From contig NZ_AP017569.1 in the NCBI RefSeq assembly GCF_002355655.1, positions 558,001 to 622,000 of the forward strand: DNA of 64,000 nt, in the 5' to 3' direction. This stretch comes from Halorubrum trapanicum. Its GTDB lineage: Archaea; Halobacteriota; Halobacteria; Halobacteriales; Haloferacaceae. This document shows, in pieces, positions 1 to 8,159 of the stretch (positions are counted from its first letter, which is position 1; the number at the start of each line of letters is the position of its first letter). Both the position numbers and the translations under genes were made by a program. A model generated the notes under the pieces. That model made no database searches. It was given only the letters and a program-made list of their open reading frames with translations, and was not told the DNA's origin.

Positions 1-1054
1 CGTCGCGCTCGTCGATGAGCGCCTCCGCACCGCCCGGGGAGAACTGCCGGAACTCCTCCATCATCATCGTCACCACGTCGGTGTCGGTGAGGTCGGCCTC
101 GTCGAGCTCCTCGATCCCGCCGGCCTCGGCGTCGACCTCGCCGCCGGCGAACGCCCCGACCGCGACCGCGAGGACGGCGCCGAAGACCAGGCCGAGGCCG
201 ATGCCGATCCCGAAGCCGCCGATCGCCGTCACGGGGAAGCCGCCGAGGTACGTCGAGACGACGCCGTTCGCGACGCCCGTGACCCCGGCGGCGACGCCGG
301 CGGCCAGTCCGGTGCCCACAGCGGCGTAGAGCCGCTGGTCCGGCGAGAGCGCGAGCGTGCCCACTTGGTCGACGACGACGCCCACGGCGAGCGCGACGAG
401 GACGCCCGCTGCGACGCTCGTCAGGATCGCCGTCGTGATCCCCACCGCGCCGCCGAAGAGGCCGATCGCCGGCCCCGCGAGGATCCCGACGAAGAGCCCG
501 CCGATCACGCCGGCGACGCGCGGGTCGCTGACGCCGAACGCCAGTCCGCCGACGAGCCTGAGCTTCTCCGTGACCGTCATCCGCGCCCAGAAGCGCTGGA
601 TCGTCGTCTGGATGTCGCGGTCGACGAGGGCCACGTCGATGCCGAGCGACTCCGCGAGGTCGACGGCGGCCTTCATGTCCGCCCCCGGCTCGATGTCGAA
701 CCGCTCGCCCAGTTGGGTCTGGACGTACGAGAGCATCCAGTACGCGAGGAACTGGAACACGGTGTTCCCCTTGAGCAGGTCGCCGGCGTCGAGGTCGTCG
801 GGAGTCTCGCCGTTGAGCTGGCGGTAGCGCCCCTCGTCGAGCTCGACGGCGACGACGTCGGGTCGTTCCCGCTCTATCGCCTCCTCAACCTCGTCGACGG
901 ACTGCTCCGACACGTGCGCGGTCCCGACGACCGTGACCCTCCCCTCGCCGGCCGCGTCGCCGCGCGGCGCGCTGTCAAGGTCGCCGCCGTCGGCCCGCGG
1001 GGATCGGTCGGTCGACGGGGGCGCCTCCTCGCTCCCCCGTGACGGCTCTGTCAT
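1..1054 (-). CDS. TraB/GumN-family membrane protein, 3' end cut by window edge
   Basis: The gene reads leftward from an ATG at 1054 and is still open at base 1, so the C-terminus is missing (351 codons visible). After about 38 variable acidic residues comes GTAHVSEQSVDEV, then ERPDVVAVELDEGRY, the TraB (pheromone shutdown) signature; Glu and His in these motifs are the conserved residues of the TraB/GumN/TIKI fold. The second half has several Gly/Ala/Val-rich membrane segments, as in archaeal TraB homologues. Function in archaea is unknown; a membrane-bound hydrolase role is inferred from the family. It is divergent from the regulator at 1183. Confidence 0.85.
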   Translation of the reverse strand, partial: MTEPSRGSEEAPPSTDRSPRADGGDLDSAPRGDAAGEGRVTVVGTAHVSEQSVDEVEEAIERERPDVVAVELDEGRYRQLNGETPDDLDAGDLLKGNTVFQFLAYWMLSYVQTQLGERFDIEPGADMKAAVDLAESLGIDVALVDRDIQTTIQRFWARMTVTEKLRLVGGLAFGVSDPRVAGVIGGLFVGILAGPAIGLFGGAVGITTAILTSVAAGVLVALAVGVVVDQVGTLALSPDQRLYAAVGTGLAAGVAAGVTGVANGVVSTYLGGFPVTAIGGFGIGIGLGLVFGAVLAVAVGAFAGGEVDAEAGGIEELDEADLTDTDVVTMMMEEFRQFSPGGAEALIDERD

Positions 1055-1147
1055 CACCCCTCGTACTCGGTCGCCGCGTTTAGGGTTTGTGAGTCGGTCG
1101 CTGGCTCCGGGCCGCACCCCGACCGTCCGCGCGTTCCCGCCGATCCA

Positions 1148-1160
1148 ACAAATTTGTATT
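1148..1160 (+). promoter_or_regulatory. TATA-like box of the ArsR-type regulator gene
   Basis: The AT-rich stretch ACAAATTTGTATT lies about 25-35 bases before the ATG at 1183, the spacing expected for a leaderless haloarchaeal transcript. It is also a near-palindrome (ACAAATTTGT), so an operator is possible. Confidence 0.5.
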
Positions 1161-1182
1161 CTCACGCGTCTCACGTGTTCGT

Positions 1183-1905
1183 ATGTCCCGGCTGTTGCCC
1201 TCCCTGCCGGACGCGACCCCCGAGGAGCGCGAGCCCCGGGTCGTCGGCGTCGACGACGACGAGGCCGACGACCTCATCGCCGCCCTCGGCTCCGAGACGG
1301 CGCGGGCCATCCTCTCGACGCTCCACGACCGCCCGGCGACGAAGTCCGAGCTCGCCGACGAGGTCGACACCTCGCTCCAGAACGTCCAGTACCACCTCTC
1401 GCGGCTCGACGAGGCCGACCTCGTCGACGTCGTCGACACCGCCTACTCCGAGAAGGGCCGGGAGATGGACGTGTACGCCGCCGCGGACGAACCGCTCGTG
1501 CTGTTCTCGGGCGGCTCCGAGGAGTCGACCGGGATCAAGACCGCGCTCATGCGGCTGCTCGGCGGGTACGGGATCATCGGCCTCGCGGCGGTCGCGGTCC
1601 AGCGCCTGCTCGCGGTCGGGTCGCTCGGCGGCTCGCGGTTCACCGTGCGCTCCGGCGGCGACGCGGGGACGGCCACCACGGCTGGCGGCGACGGGGGCGC
1701 GACGGACGGCGCCGACGGCCCCACGATAGAGAGCGTGCCGGACCAGAACACCGCCGCCGAGAGCGCGGACGGCGCGATCGAGCTCGTCGGCGACCCGCTC
1801 GCGGAGTACGCCGTCTCGCTCGTCGAGCCCGGCGTCGTCTTCTTCGTCGGCGCCGCGGTCGTGTTCACGCTCGCGTGGGCGTACTGGTACCGCGCGTCGA
1901 ACTGA
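1183..1905 (+). CDS. ArsR-like winged-helix regulator with C-terminal membrane segments
   Basis: The 240-residue protein has a winged-helix DNA-binding domain near residues 28-95 (LGSETARAILSTLHDRPATK, then LADEVDTSLQNVQYHLSRL), typical of haloarchaeal ArsR-type regulators. The rest is not a usual effector domain: a hydrophobic segment near 125-145, an acidic Gly/Thr-rich linker, and a terminal hydrophobic helix rich in Trp and Tyr near 215-237. This suggests a membrane-tethered regulator. The ATG at 1183 follows an AT-rich promoter by about 25 bases. The regulated genes are not evident. Confidence 0.8.
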   Translation: MSRLLPSLPDATPEEREPRVVGVDDDEADDLIAALGSETARAILSTLHDRPATKSELADEVDTSLQNVQYHLSRLDEADLVDVVDTAYSEKGREMDVYAAADEPLVLFSGGSEESTGIKTALMRLLGGYGIIGLAAVAVQRLLAVGSLGGSRFTVRSGGDAGTATTAGGDGGATDGADGPTIESVPDQNTAAESADGAIELVGDPLAEYAVSLVEPGVVFFVGAAVVFTLAWAYWYRASN

Positions 1906-2007
1906 GGGACACCGCGCGTCGAACTGAGGGACGCGTGTTCGGACCGGACGCGAGCGAGCGGGCCGCGCGTGGGACAGCTATTCAAGCCGCCGCCACCACG
2001 TTCGCGT

Positions 2008-2475
2008 ATGGAACACGAAGCCGAGGTCGTCGGTGTCGGCGCGGGCTCGGCGCCGAGCGGCGACGTCCCGGCGGTGATCCTCTCCGCGCGCGGCGAGTAC
2101 GTCCCGATATTCGTCAGCGGCGACCAGGCCCGCTCGATCGGACTGGCGCTGGAGGGCGAACCGTTCGACCGACCGCTCACGCACGATCTCCTCGTGGACA
2201 TCCTCACGGAGTTCGGCGGCGCCATCGACCGCGTTCGGGTCGACGACCTCCACGACGGCACCTTCTACGCGAAGGTCGACGCCGAGCGCTACGACGACGG
2301 CGAGCCGGAGCAGTTCGTCTTCGACGCCCGCCCCTCGGACGCGCTCGCGCTCGCCGTGCGCGTCGACTGTCCGATCGTCGTGACCGACGAGGTGATTGAC
2401 GAGGCGGGCCGCTCGCGGGACTCGCTCCGGTTCGGCGACGACGACCCTTCCGAGGACCCCCCTGGGGAGCGCTGA
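2008..2475 (+). CDS. bifunctional nuclease family protein (DUF151)
   Basis: The 155-residue protein matches the DUF151 family: VILSARGEYVPIFVSGDQA near the N-terminus, then LTHDLLVDILTEFGGAIDRV and the family signature ARPSDALALAVRVDCPI. Plant and bacterial members have been reported as RNase/DNase; activity here is inferred. The open frame continues upstream to 1969, but the ATG at 2008 gives the start MEHEAEVVGVG usual for the family. It stands alone between the regulator and the thioesterase, both on the same strand. Confidence 0.85.
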   Translation: MEHEAEVVGVGAGSAPSGDVPAVILSARGEYVPIFVSGDQARSIGLALEGEPFDRPLTHDLLVDILTEFGGAIDRVRVDDLHDGTFYAKVDAERYDDGEPEQFVFDARPSDALALAVRVDCPIVVTDEVIDEAGRSRDSLRFGDDDPSEDPPGER

Positions 2476-2559
2476 GGGGGCGCTTCGGTCTCGGCTTCGC
2501 TTCCCGCTCGGCCGCCGCCGAAGCCGGCCGTTCAAGTCGCCGGCCCTCCCACGACGGGC

Positions 2560-3042
2560 ATGGACGAGACGGCCACGCTCGCCTCCTCGCACACCGAGAT
2601 GACGGAGATGCTGCTCCCGAACGACACGAACAACCTCGGCCGCGCGCTCGGGGGCGCCGTGTTACACTGGATGGACATCTGCGGCGCCATCGCCGGCATG
2701 CGCTTCTCGAACCGACAGGTGGTCACCGCTTCGATGGACCACGTCGACTTCATCGCGCCCATCGAGATGGGCGAGGTCGCCATCATCGAGGGGTACGTGT
2801 TCAACACCGGCCGGACGAGCGTCGACGTGAAGGTCGACGTGCGCGCCGAGAACCCCCGAACGGACGAGACGCGCCGGACGACCACCTCCTACTTCACGTT
2901 CGTCGCGCTCGACGACGACGGCCGCCCGACGCCGGTCCCCGGCCTGGCGTGTCCGACCGAGGACGAGGAAGTCCTCCGCGACGACGCCATGGACGGCCGG
3001 GAGGAGCAGCTGCGGCAGGTCGTCGGCCGGTACGACCTCTGA
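2560..3042 (+). CDS. acyl-CoA thioesterase, hotdog fold
   Basis: The 160-residue protein is a YciA/BFIT-type acyl-CoA thioesterase. Visible features are the N-terminal EMTEMLLPNDTNNLGRALGG, the hotdog helix containing LHWMDICGAIAGMRFS, and the following strand VTASMDHVDFIAPIEMGEV. Asn and Asp in PNDTN and the helix Asp are the usual catalytic region of this group. It hydrolyses acyl-CoA thioesters in the cytoplasm; the preferred chain is not predictable. It faces the DUF123 gene, whose stop is only about 17 bases away. Confidence 0.88.
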   Translation: MDETATLASSHTEMTEMLLPNDTNNLGRALGGAVLHWMDICGAIAGMRFSNRQVVTASMDHVDFIAPIEMGEVAIIEGYVFNTGRTSVDVKVDVRAENPRTDETRRTTTSYFTFVALDDDGRPTPVPGLACPTEDEEVLRDDAMDGREEQLRQVVGRYDL

Positions 3043-3058
3043 GGACGGAGCTCGGGGA

Positions 3059-3562
3059 CTACTCCGCCGAGCCCGCGACGACCTCGACCGTCGCGTCCGG
3101 ATCGCCCGACGACGCGGCCGCCGCCTCGTGCGCCGCCAGCGCGCGCTCCGCGAGGGCGTCGAGCGCCTCGTTGGCGTCGCCGCTGCGCTCGCCCTGATCC
3201 CCGCTCGCGAGATGACTCGGACAGCCGCAGTCGGAGGCGCCGAACCCGTCGACCGGTCCCGGCGGCAGCCGCTCGGCGACCGCGCACTCGACGTCGACGC
3301 CGACGCTGCGGACGACGCGGTCGATCCGCGCCGCCGGGTGGCCGAGCAGGTAGTCGACGTGCCAGTGCCGGGTGTCGTTGTCGCCGCGGGCGGTCCGGCG
3401 GTGCCTGTCGACCCGGGAGAACCCGCCCGCCCCGAGCGCGCTCCCGGTGTAGGCGTACGCGCCGGCAGACAGCCGGTACTCACCGAGCGCGCCCGCCGAC
3501 ACCGTCGTGTCGTCCGTCAGGGCGACGACGAGCGTGTAGCTGCCGCCCGCGGCGTCGCTCAT
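3059..3562 (-). CDS. DUF123 domain protein
   Basis: The 167-residue protein has the full DUF123 core: GSYTLVVALTDDTTVSAGAL, then LGEYRLSAGAYAYTGSALG, RVDRHRR, WHVDYLLGHP and a Cys pair in FGASDCGCPSHL. DUF123 is related to the GIY-YIG nuclease fold and is often fused to endonuclease III or other repair proteins in archaea; here it stands alone with a short Ala-rich tail. Biochemical function is not established. It lies 37 bases downstream of the DCC-type gene on the same strand and may share its transcript. Confidence 0.85.
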   Translation of the reverse strand: MSDAAGGSYTLVVALTDDTTVSAGALGEYRLSAGAYAYTGSALGAGGFSRVDRHRRTARGDNDTRHWHVDYLLGHPAARIDRVVRSVGVDVECAVAERLPPGPVDGFGASDCGCPSHLASGDQGERSGDANEALDALAERALAAHEAAAASSGDPDATVEVVAGSAE

Positions 3563-3599
3563 CGGTCGGTCACCTCGGCTCTCCCCGCCGACGCCCTGC

Positions 3600-4043
3600 T
3601 CACGACAGCGCGGCCGGCGCCTCGTCGGCGGCCGCCCGGAGCGAGCCGACCAGGTCGTTCGCCTCGTCGTCGAGGCGGTAGGTGTCGTGGAAGTCCGCCG
3701 GGTCGCGGCCGCGGCCGGAGAGCGTCCCGACGACGTCGGCGATGCGGTCGTAGTTGTCGCGGACGAGCCCGCCGACGATCCCGGGGGTGCCCGCGCGGTC
3801 GGCCAGCTCCTCGGCGGCCGAGCGCCCGGCGTACACCCGGCGCTCGGCGGGGTCGACGAGCACCATCGCGAACGGGCGCGAGCCGAACTGCGCGTCGAGG
3901 AACGGGCCGACCGGGTCGGCCGCCCACGGGACCGCGACGACGCCGTCGAGCCGGCGGAGCGCGACGGCCGCGACCGAGCAGTACGGGCAGTCGCCGTCGA
4001 AGATCAACACCGGCGCGTCCGCGTCGTCCGGGTCGGTAGGCAT
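3600..4043 (-). CDS. DCC-type thiol-disulfide oxidoreductase family protein (DUF393)
   Basis: The 147-residue protein contains LIFDGDCPYCSVAAVALRR, the DxxCxxC motif that names the DCC/DUF393 family, a thioredoxin-like group. The Cys pair near residues 19-22 would be the redox site; substrate unknown. The C-terminal half has FHDTYRLDDEANDLV. The ATG at 4043 lies shortly after the TATA-like TTTAAGC near 4068-4074 (read on the minus strand), consistent with a leaderless start. Confidence 0.83.
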   Translation of the reverse strand: MPTDPDDADAPVLIFDGDCPYCSVAAVALRRLDGVVAVPWAADPVGPFLDAQFGSRPFAMVLVDPAERRVYAGRSAAEELADRAGTPGIVGGLVRDNYDRIADVVGTLSGRGRDPADFHDTYRLDDEANDLVGSLRAAADEAPAALS

Positions 4044-4168
4044 GTCGAAAAGTAGGGTCTCTATCGGTTTAAGCGGCCCGTCGGCCGAACTCGTTCGGGC
4101 GTCACGGGGGCGCGCGTTCGGCCGTTACGGGGGCGCGGCCGGCGGCTGCGACGCGCCGCCGATCCCGC

Positions 4169-4453
4169 TCAGTGCGAGTGGCCGAGCGCCTCTTCGAGGG
4201 GCTGCCCGAACCGCTCCTCGAACAGCTCCGCGGCCGTCTCCTCCATCTCCGCGATGTCCTCGGGCACGTCGCCCTCGCTGTGGTGGACGATGACGTGCGC
4301 CTGCTGGGCCATCGCCTGGACGATCACGTCGGAGACGACGGCCGTCGCGGGCTCGCCCTGCTCGCTGAGCACGTCGACGAGGCCGGCGGGCAGTTCGAAC
4401 GACTCTTCGTCACCGTCGGGACCGGTGATCGTGTAGGTCTCGGTGTCTCCCAT
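4169..4453 (-). CDS. small conserved haloarchaeal protein beside znu genes
   Basis: The 94-residue acidic protein (start MGDTETYTITGPDGDEESF, end LGHSH) has no Cys. Its middle part, VVSDVIVQAMAQQAHVIVHH, and the terminal His residues could bind metal, but this is inference. I chose the ATG at 4453; the frame has an in-frame ATG eight codons upstream. It follows znuB by 86 bases on the same strand, so it may be read with the zinc importer. I recognise it only as a conserved haloarchaeal protein of unknown function. Confidence 0.72.
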   Translation of the reverse strand: MGDTETYTITGPDGDEESFELPAGLVDVLSEQGEPATAVVSDVIVQAMAQQAHVIVHHSEGDVPEDIAEMEETAAELFEERFGQPLEEALGHSH

Positions 4454-4539
4454 AGGTGTGGGTCGCGGCCGCGACATAAGGGTCTGTGGAAACCGGACGC
4501 GGGCGGGCGTCGGGTCGAAACCGTGCGGACCGATCGGGT

Positions 4540-5598
4540 TCACCCGTGCGCCGAGACGGCCGTCACGGAGGAGCCCGAGCCGACGACGCTCGCGAGGTAC
4601 ACCGCGATGGCCGTGACGACGATCGACCCCCCGGAGGGGAGGCCGAACCCGATCGAGACCGCGAAGCCGCCGAGCACCGACAGCTGGCCGAAGATCACGC
4701 CGAGGTACATCGTCTCCCGGAAGCTCCGGGCGACCTGCGAGGCGGCCGCGACGGGGACGACGAGCATCGCGGCGACGAGGATGACGCCGAGCACCTGCAT
4801 CGCGCCGACGACGACGACCGCGGTCAGCACCACGAGCAGGGTGTTGTAGCCGGTGACGTTCAGCTGCGCGACCCGCGCGGCCTGCTCGTCGAAGGTGATG
4901 AAGAGGAGCTGCTTGTACGTCAGCGCCACGCCGGCGACGACGATCAGGGAGAGCGCGCCCATCAGCCGCGCGCCCTCCGGGGTGACCACCGCGAGGTTCC
5001 CGAACAGGAACCCCTCGACGTTGACCCCGGTGAGCCCGTCGCCGTAGCTGATGATCAGCGTGCCGACCGCGAAGCTCCCGCTGAGCATGATCGCGATCGG
5101 CACGTCGCCGTAGGCCTCGGTGCGCTCGGTGAGCCACTGGACCGCGAGCGCGCCGAGGATGCCGACCGCGAGCGCGACGAGCAGCAGCGACCCGTTCCAC
5201 CCGGTCGAGGAGGTGACGAGGATGCCGAGGGCGACGCCGGCGAACGCCGTGTGCGCGAGCGTCTCGCCGATCAGCGCCATCTCGCGGTGGACGAGGAACG
5301 AGCCGACGAGCGGGGCGACCACCCCGACGAGCACGCCCACCGACATCGACTGCCACATGATCGGGTGCCGGAACACGTTCGTGCCGAACGCGGCGTCCAT
5401 CGCGCGGCCGAGCGAGCGGAACGCGGCGTACAGCTCGCTCGCGACCGGGAGATCCTGCGCCCAGTACAGCAGGAGGAACCCGAGCATGCCGACCGCGACG
5501 ACGCCCGTGATGCCGATTCCGACGAGCTCCGCGGTTCTGCGGCGCCCCCGCCCGCCGCCCGCGCGGTCCCCGTCCTCCTCGGCCGAGTTCCCCGCCAT
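4540..5598 (-). CDS. znuB: zinc/manganese-type ABC transporter permease
   Basis: The 352-residue protein has about eight membrane segments after a charged N-terminal tail and belongs to the ABC-3 family (ZnuB/MntB/TroB). The family pattern is visible in VGSFLVHREMALIGETLAHTAFAGVALG and VGAMQVLGVILVAAMLVVPVAAA. It forms the membrane channel for the metal delivered by the ZnuA-like lipoprotein and is powered by the ATPase encoded next to it. Its ATG shares one base with the ATPase stop (TGATG), indicating translational coupling. Zinc rather than manganese is inferred from the His-rich partners. Confidence 0.93.
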   Translation of the reverse strand: MAGNSAEEDGDRAGGGRGRRRTAELVGIGITGVVAVGMLGFLLLYWAQDLPVASELYAAFRSLGRAMDAAFGTNVFRHPIMWQSMSVGVLVGVVAPLVGSFLVHREMALIGETLAHTAFAGVALGILVTSSTGWNGSLLLVALAVGILGALAVQWLTERTEAYGDVPIAIMLSGSFAVGTLIISYGDGLTGVNVEGFLFGNLAVVTPEGARLMGALSLIVVAGVALTYKQLLFITFDEQAARVAQLNVTGYNTLLVVLTAVVVVGAMQVLGVILVAAMLVVPVAAASQVARSFRETMYLGVIFGQLSVLGGFAVSIGFGLPSGGSIVVTAIAVYLASVVGSGSSVTAVSAHG

Positions 5599-6338
5599 CA
5601 GTGGTGGTGGTGGACGACCTGTCCGGTCGTCCCGTACGCCTCGGCGAGGGCGTCGCTCTCGACGAACGACTCGGTGTCCCCGTGGTGGTACAGCTCGGTG
5701 TTGATACAGGCGATGCGGTTCGCGCGGTCGGTGACGACGCCGATGTCGTGCTCGATGAGGATGATCGTGATACCCTCGTCGTTGAGATCGTCGAGGAGGG
5801 CGTAGAACGCGTCGCGCGACTCGGCGTCGACGCCGACCGTCGGCTCGTCGAGCGCGAGCAGGTCCGCGTCGCTCGCGAGGGCCCGCGCGATGTACGCGCG
5901 CTGCTTCTGCCCGCCGGACAGCTCCGAGACGAGCCGGTCGGTCAGATCACCGATACCCACCGTCTCGATGGCGTCCGCGACGGCGGCGCGGTCGGCGTCC
6001 GAGAGGCGCCCCCGTCCGGCGTGCGCGAACCGGCCCATGGTGACGCACTCGCGGACCGTGACCGGCATCGCGCCGCCGCGGCTCGTCGCCTTCTGTGAGA
6101 CGTAGCCGATCCGACCGCCGTCGTCGAACTCCTCGATCGGGCGCCCGAACAGCTCGACCGACCCCTCGTCCGCCTCGTGGAGACCGAGCATGAGGTGGAG
6201 GAGGGTGGTCTTCCCGGAGCCGTTCGGGCCGACGAGTCCGAGGAAGTCCCCCTCCTCGACGGTGAGGGAGACGTCTCTCACGGCGACGGTATCGCCGTAG
6301 GAGAAGGTTACGCCGTCGAGGTCGACGATTGCGCTCAC
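5598..6338 (-). CDS. znuC: zinc/manganese-type ABC transporter ATPase
   Basis: The 246-residue ATPase has Walker A GPNGSGKT near residues 38-45, Q-loop VSQKATSR, signature LSGGQKQR near 140-147, Walker B DLLALDEP and H-loop LIEHD. It drives import through the permease encoded immediately downstream. The C-terminus ends in four His, which may sense or hold metal (inference). The 100-base gap from znuA contains an AT-rich run about 32-45 bases before the ATG, so a second internal promoter is possible. Confidence 0.94.
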   Translation of the reverse strand: MSAIVDLDGVTFSYGDTVAVRDVSLTVEEGDFLGLVGPNGSGKTTLLHLMLGLHEADEGSVELFGRPIEEFDDGGRIGYVSQKATSRGGAMPVTVRECVTMGRFAHAGRGRLSDADRAAVADAIETVGIGDLTDRLVSELSGGQKQRAYIARALASDADLLALDEPTVGVDAESRDAFYALLDDLNDEGITIILIEHDIGVVTDRANRIACINTELYHHGDTESFVESDALAEAYGTTGQVVHHHH

Positions 6339-6438
6339 TGCGTGTCTCCGATCTGGGGCGGCCGCACGTTTAGCTCTTTTAGTCCGGCGGCGTCGCCGTC
6401 GCCGGGCGGCTCGACGGTCGTCGCGCGGGCCGAACGGC

Positions 6439-7458
6439 TCACTGTGCGCCGAACGCCCGCTCGAAGGCGGGGACGTTGATCTCGGTCATCTGTTCGAGGT
6501 AGCCGTAGCCGGCGTCGTTCCACTCCCGCGTCGTCCCGCCGGCAGGCGTGACGGGGACCGCCTCCGTCGCGTCGCTGTTCTCGACGATCGACTCGGCGAG
6601 CCGGGGCGACTGGAAGCGGTCGTACAGCACGACGTCGATCCCCTCGGCGTCGACGAGTTCGATCGTGTCGGCGATCTCCGACTGCGTCGGCTCGTTCTGC
6701 GGCGAGACGCCGACCGGCGAGCGAAGCCGGAAGCCGTAGCGCGCCTCCAGGTACTGAAACGAGTTGTGGCCCGCGAGCACCGCCACGTCGCGAGTGGCCT
6801 CGTCGGCGATCGACTGGAAGGCCGAGTCGACCGCGTCGAGTTCCGCGGCGTACTCCTCGGCGTTCGCGGCGTACGCGTCGGCGTGGTCCGGGTCCGCCTC
6901 GCCCAGTCCGGTCGCGATCGTGTCGACGATGTCGGCGGCGAACACCGGATCGACCCAGACGTGCGGGTCGTGCTGGCGGTCGTCTTCGTGGGCCCCGTCG
7001 TCGCCCGCGTGATCTCCGCTCCCCTCGTCGTGGCCCACCCCCTCGCCGCCGTGCGAGTGGTCCCAGTCGAGCAGGTCGCCTTCGAGCCCGTCCAGCCCGT
7101 CGATGACGGCGACGGAGTCGTAGTCGCTCTCCAGCGTCGCGGCCAGGTCCTGCGCCCACGAGAACTCCGGGCTGTCGAGGTAGACGAACGCGTCCGTCAC
7201 GGCGACGTCCGCCGCGAGGGTCCCGTCCGGCGTCCACCCGTGACCGAGCTGCCCCACGTCGACCGGGTCCTCGAAGCTCGCGTTCTCGCCCGCGACCTCG
7301 TTCGCCCAGTCGTTGAGGGTGAAGAAGGCGGCGTAGCCGGAGTCGAACCCCTCGGACCCGCCGTCCGCGGCGCCGGAACACCCGGCCAGCGACGCGGCCG
7401 TCCCCGCGACCGCGAGCCCGGCGCCCCGCCGCAGCACCGACCGCCGTGAGTGAGTCAT
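6439..7458 (-). CDS. znuA: zinc-type ABC transporter substrate-binding lipoprotein
   Basis: The 339-residue protein begins with a Tat signal (RRSVLRRG) and a lipobox LAGC with Cys27, so it is exported folded and lipid-anchored. It has the cluster A-I binding-protein fold: a His-rich loop near residues 130-165 (many His with Asp/Glu), then HDPHVWVDP, AGHNSFQYLEARYG and PTQSEIADTIELV. The His-rich loop is the mark of zinc-specific members. It is the first gene of znuA-znuC-znuB and is preceded by an AT-rich control region. Confidence 0.93.
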   Translation of the reverse strand: MTHSRRSVLRRGAGLAVAGTAASLAGCSGAADGGSEGFDSGYAAFFTLNDWANEVAGENASFEDPVDVGQLGHGWTPDGTLAADVAVTDAFVYLDSPEFSWAQDLAATLESDYDSVAVIDGLDGLEGDLLDWDHSHGGEGVGHDEGSGDHAGDDGAHEDDRQHDPHVWVDPVFAADIVDTIATGLGEADPDHADAYAANAEEYAAELDAVDSAFQSIADEATRDVAVLAGHNSFQYLEARYGFRLRSPVGVSPQNEPTQSEIADTIELVDAEGIDVVLYDRFQSPRLAESIVENSDATEAVPVTPAGGTTREWNDAGYGYLEQMTEINVPAFERAFGAQ

Positions 7459-7473
7459 ACCGATCGGTAGCGC

Positions 7474-7551
7474 GGGTTAATAGAAAAAAGCTATTATTTC
7501 ACAACTCTCAATTAATAACTCGGCCGCCGAGAGCGCCCGAGATTAACAACT
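7474..7551 (-). promoter_or_regulatory. AT-rich promoter and possible metal operator of znuA
   Basis: Upstream of znuA (start 7458) is an AT-rich block in otherwise GC-rich DNA. TATA-like runs lie at 7477-7499. Two near-identical motifs, ATTAATAACT at 7511-7520 and ATTAACAACT at 7542-7551, are spaced 31 bases. Such paired sites fit a metal-responsive repressor of the DtxR or Fur type, but no regulator gene lies next to it. Confidence 0.45.
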
Positions 7552-7593
7552 CCGCCCGGTCGCGCGCGGGGAACGGGCCTCGGACCGACCGCC

Positions 7594-8079
7594 TCACTCC
7601 GTGAGGTCGACGACGGTCGCGTCCGCGAGTTCGGCGAGCATCTCGGGGTCGACCGCGAACACCGCGCTCGGCGTCCCGGCGGCACCGTAGACGGTGTCGT
7701 ACTCGGTGAGCGTCGGGTCGAAGACGGTCTGGAGCGCGGCGTCGTGACCGATCGGCGGAACGCCGCCGATGCTCCAGCCGACGACTTCCCGGATCCGGCT
7801 CGGGTCGCCCATCTCGGCGGCGTCGGCGCCGAAGTGACCGGCGACCGCGTCGAGGTCCAGCCGATTCGCGCCGCTCGTGACCGCCGCGACGAGGCCGCCG
7901 TCGCGTTCGCCACCGGCGAGCGAGACGACGATGGTCGACGCGATGGCGCCCGTCTCGCAGCCGACGGCGTCGGCCGCGGCGGCCGCCGTCTCCGTGCCCG
8001 CGTCGAACTCCAGTACCTCGACGTCGACCTCGTACCGATCCCTGGCTCGCTCTTGGAACTCCGCCGCGCGTGGATGCAT
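7594..8079 (-). CDS. YbaK/EbsC-type aminoacyl-tRNA deacylase
   Basis: The 161-residue protein matches the YbaK/ProX editing-domain family. Typical elements are VGCETGAIASTIVVSL, the Ser/Gly-rich AAVTSGANRLDLDAVA, REVVGWSIGGVPPIGHD (family GxxPPxG region), and a C-terminal GTPSAVFAVDPEMLAEL. Family members hydrolyse mischarged Cys-tRNA(Pro) or Ala-tRNA(Pro) in trans; the substrate here is not determined. The start ATG at 8079 gives MHPRAAEFQERA. It is alone between znuA and the SBDS gene. Confidence 0.87.
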   Translation of the reverse strand: MHPRAAEFQERARDRYEVDVEVLEFDAGTETAAAAADAVGCETGAIASTIVVSLAGGERDGGLVAAVTSGANRLDLDAVAGHFGADAAEMGDPSRIREVVGWSIGGVPPIGHDAALQTVFDPTLTEYDTVYGAAGTPSAVFAVDPEMLAELADATVVDLTE

Positions 8080-8159
8080 GCGATCCGAGCCGCGTCCCGC
8101 CGGTATCAACCTCCTGGAGGCGGTGAAGCTGCGTCCGCGGGCCGGCCGTCGGGGGCCCG

